Shown piece by piece: positions 40,684-40,684 of a stretch of DNA of 40,684 nt (its first letter is position 1; each line of letters opens with the position of its first letter). Below the pieces are notes generated by a model, which worked only from the letters and a program-made list of their open reading frames with translations, was not told the DNA's origin and searched no databases. The stretch is taken from positions 1-40,684 of the forward strand of contig JAEYEL010000214.1 in assembly GCA_023403475.1 (NCBI GenBank), written 5' to 3'. Position numbers and translations under genes: made by a program. Origin of the DNA: Actinomycetes bacterium (GTDB lineage: Bacteria > Actinomycetota > Coriobacteriia > Coriobacteriales > Eggerthellaceae).

Positions 40684-40684
40684 G

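Larger units (their letters stand above)
1..40684. repeat. Whole-window perfect inverted repeat (two 20342-bp arms, no spacer)
   Basis: The first bases (CAGGCAGTTTTCGGACGG) are the reverse complement of the last bases, and every stretch compared between the arms matches without a difference. All open reading frames recur at 40685-x on the opposite strand with identical translations. The axis lies between 20342 and 20343, in the self-complementary GGCACGCC/GGCGTGCC. Both outer ends are symmetric too, so the window looks like a single molecule or contig folded back on itself. I infer an assembly or library artefact; a head-to-head dimer or inverted duplication is the biological alternative. Confidence 0.97.

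Overview
The window is one exact inverted repeat. Bases 1-20342 (arm A) are the reverse complement of bases 20343-40684 (arm B), with no spacer and no difference found. Every gene therefore appears twice in mirror image (position x in arm A equals 40685-x in arm B), and only about 20.3 kb is unique. Both ends of the window are also mirror images. This is what a folded-back contig looks like (an assembly or library inversion at the centre), and I consider that more likely than a natural 40-kb perfect palindrome. Arm A carries the full annotations; arm B entries are short because they are copies.

The DNA is GC-rich and the gene set points to an anaerobic gut actinobacterium of the Coriobacteriia, most likely Eggerthellaceae (Eggerthella/Gordonibacter/Adlercreutzia relatives). 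The signs are a molybdopterin oxidoreductase next to an aromatic-acid-type MFS transporter, a LuxR regulator with a multi-spanning membrane N-terminus, an arylamine N-acetyltransferase, and a two-gene SufC-SufB iron-sulfur assembly system. Two perfect parS sites suggest the region lies in the origin-proximal part of a chromosome.

Layout of arm A: a possible 3' gene end and hairpin (1-241); sufC and sufB with one parS between them and a second parS inside the terminator after them (307-2286); an orphan solute-binding lipoprotein on the minus strand (2402-3322); a repeat-rich gap with a 66-bp tandem repeat (3323-4165); comF, probably leaderless (4166-4915); nat on the minus strand (4952-5773); another repeat-rich gap; a small two-TM protein, a duplicated SpoVA-like membrane protein and a Cys-rich 76-aa protein (6452-8252); a LuxR regulator split into two frames (8218-9962, minus); a 1.07-kb divergent regulatory gap; an MFS transporter (11037-12734); a 203-aa minus-strand protein (12898-13509); then a plus-strand run of zinc-ribbon protein, molybdopterin enzyme, degenerate ferredoxin-like partner and a 91-aa protein (13922-17424), ending at a terminator; a 112-aa protein, a SlyD-type prolyl isomerase, and a minus-strand family-2 glycosyltransferase that runs up to the palindrome centre (18758-20086).

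The most interesting biology is the molybdenum enzyme locus. The 770-aa catalytic protein has lost all four N-terminal Fe-S cysteines. Its 119-aa partner aligns with the first and last segments of a DmsB-type four-cluster ferredoxin but keeps only one cysteine of the aligned ligand positions. The regulator, transporter and enzyme together look like a substrate-inducible system for a small aromatic compound (catechol, pyrogallol or benzoate type), but the substrate cannot be read from the sequence.
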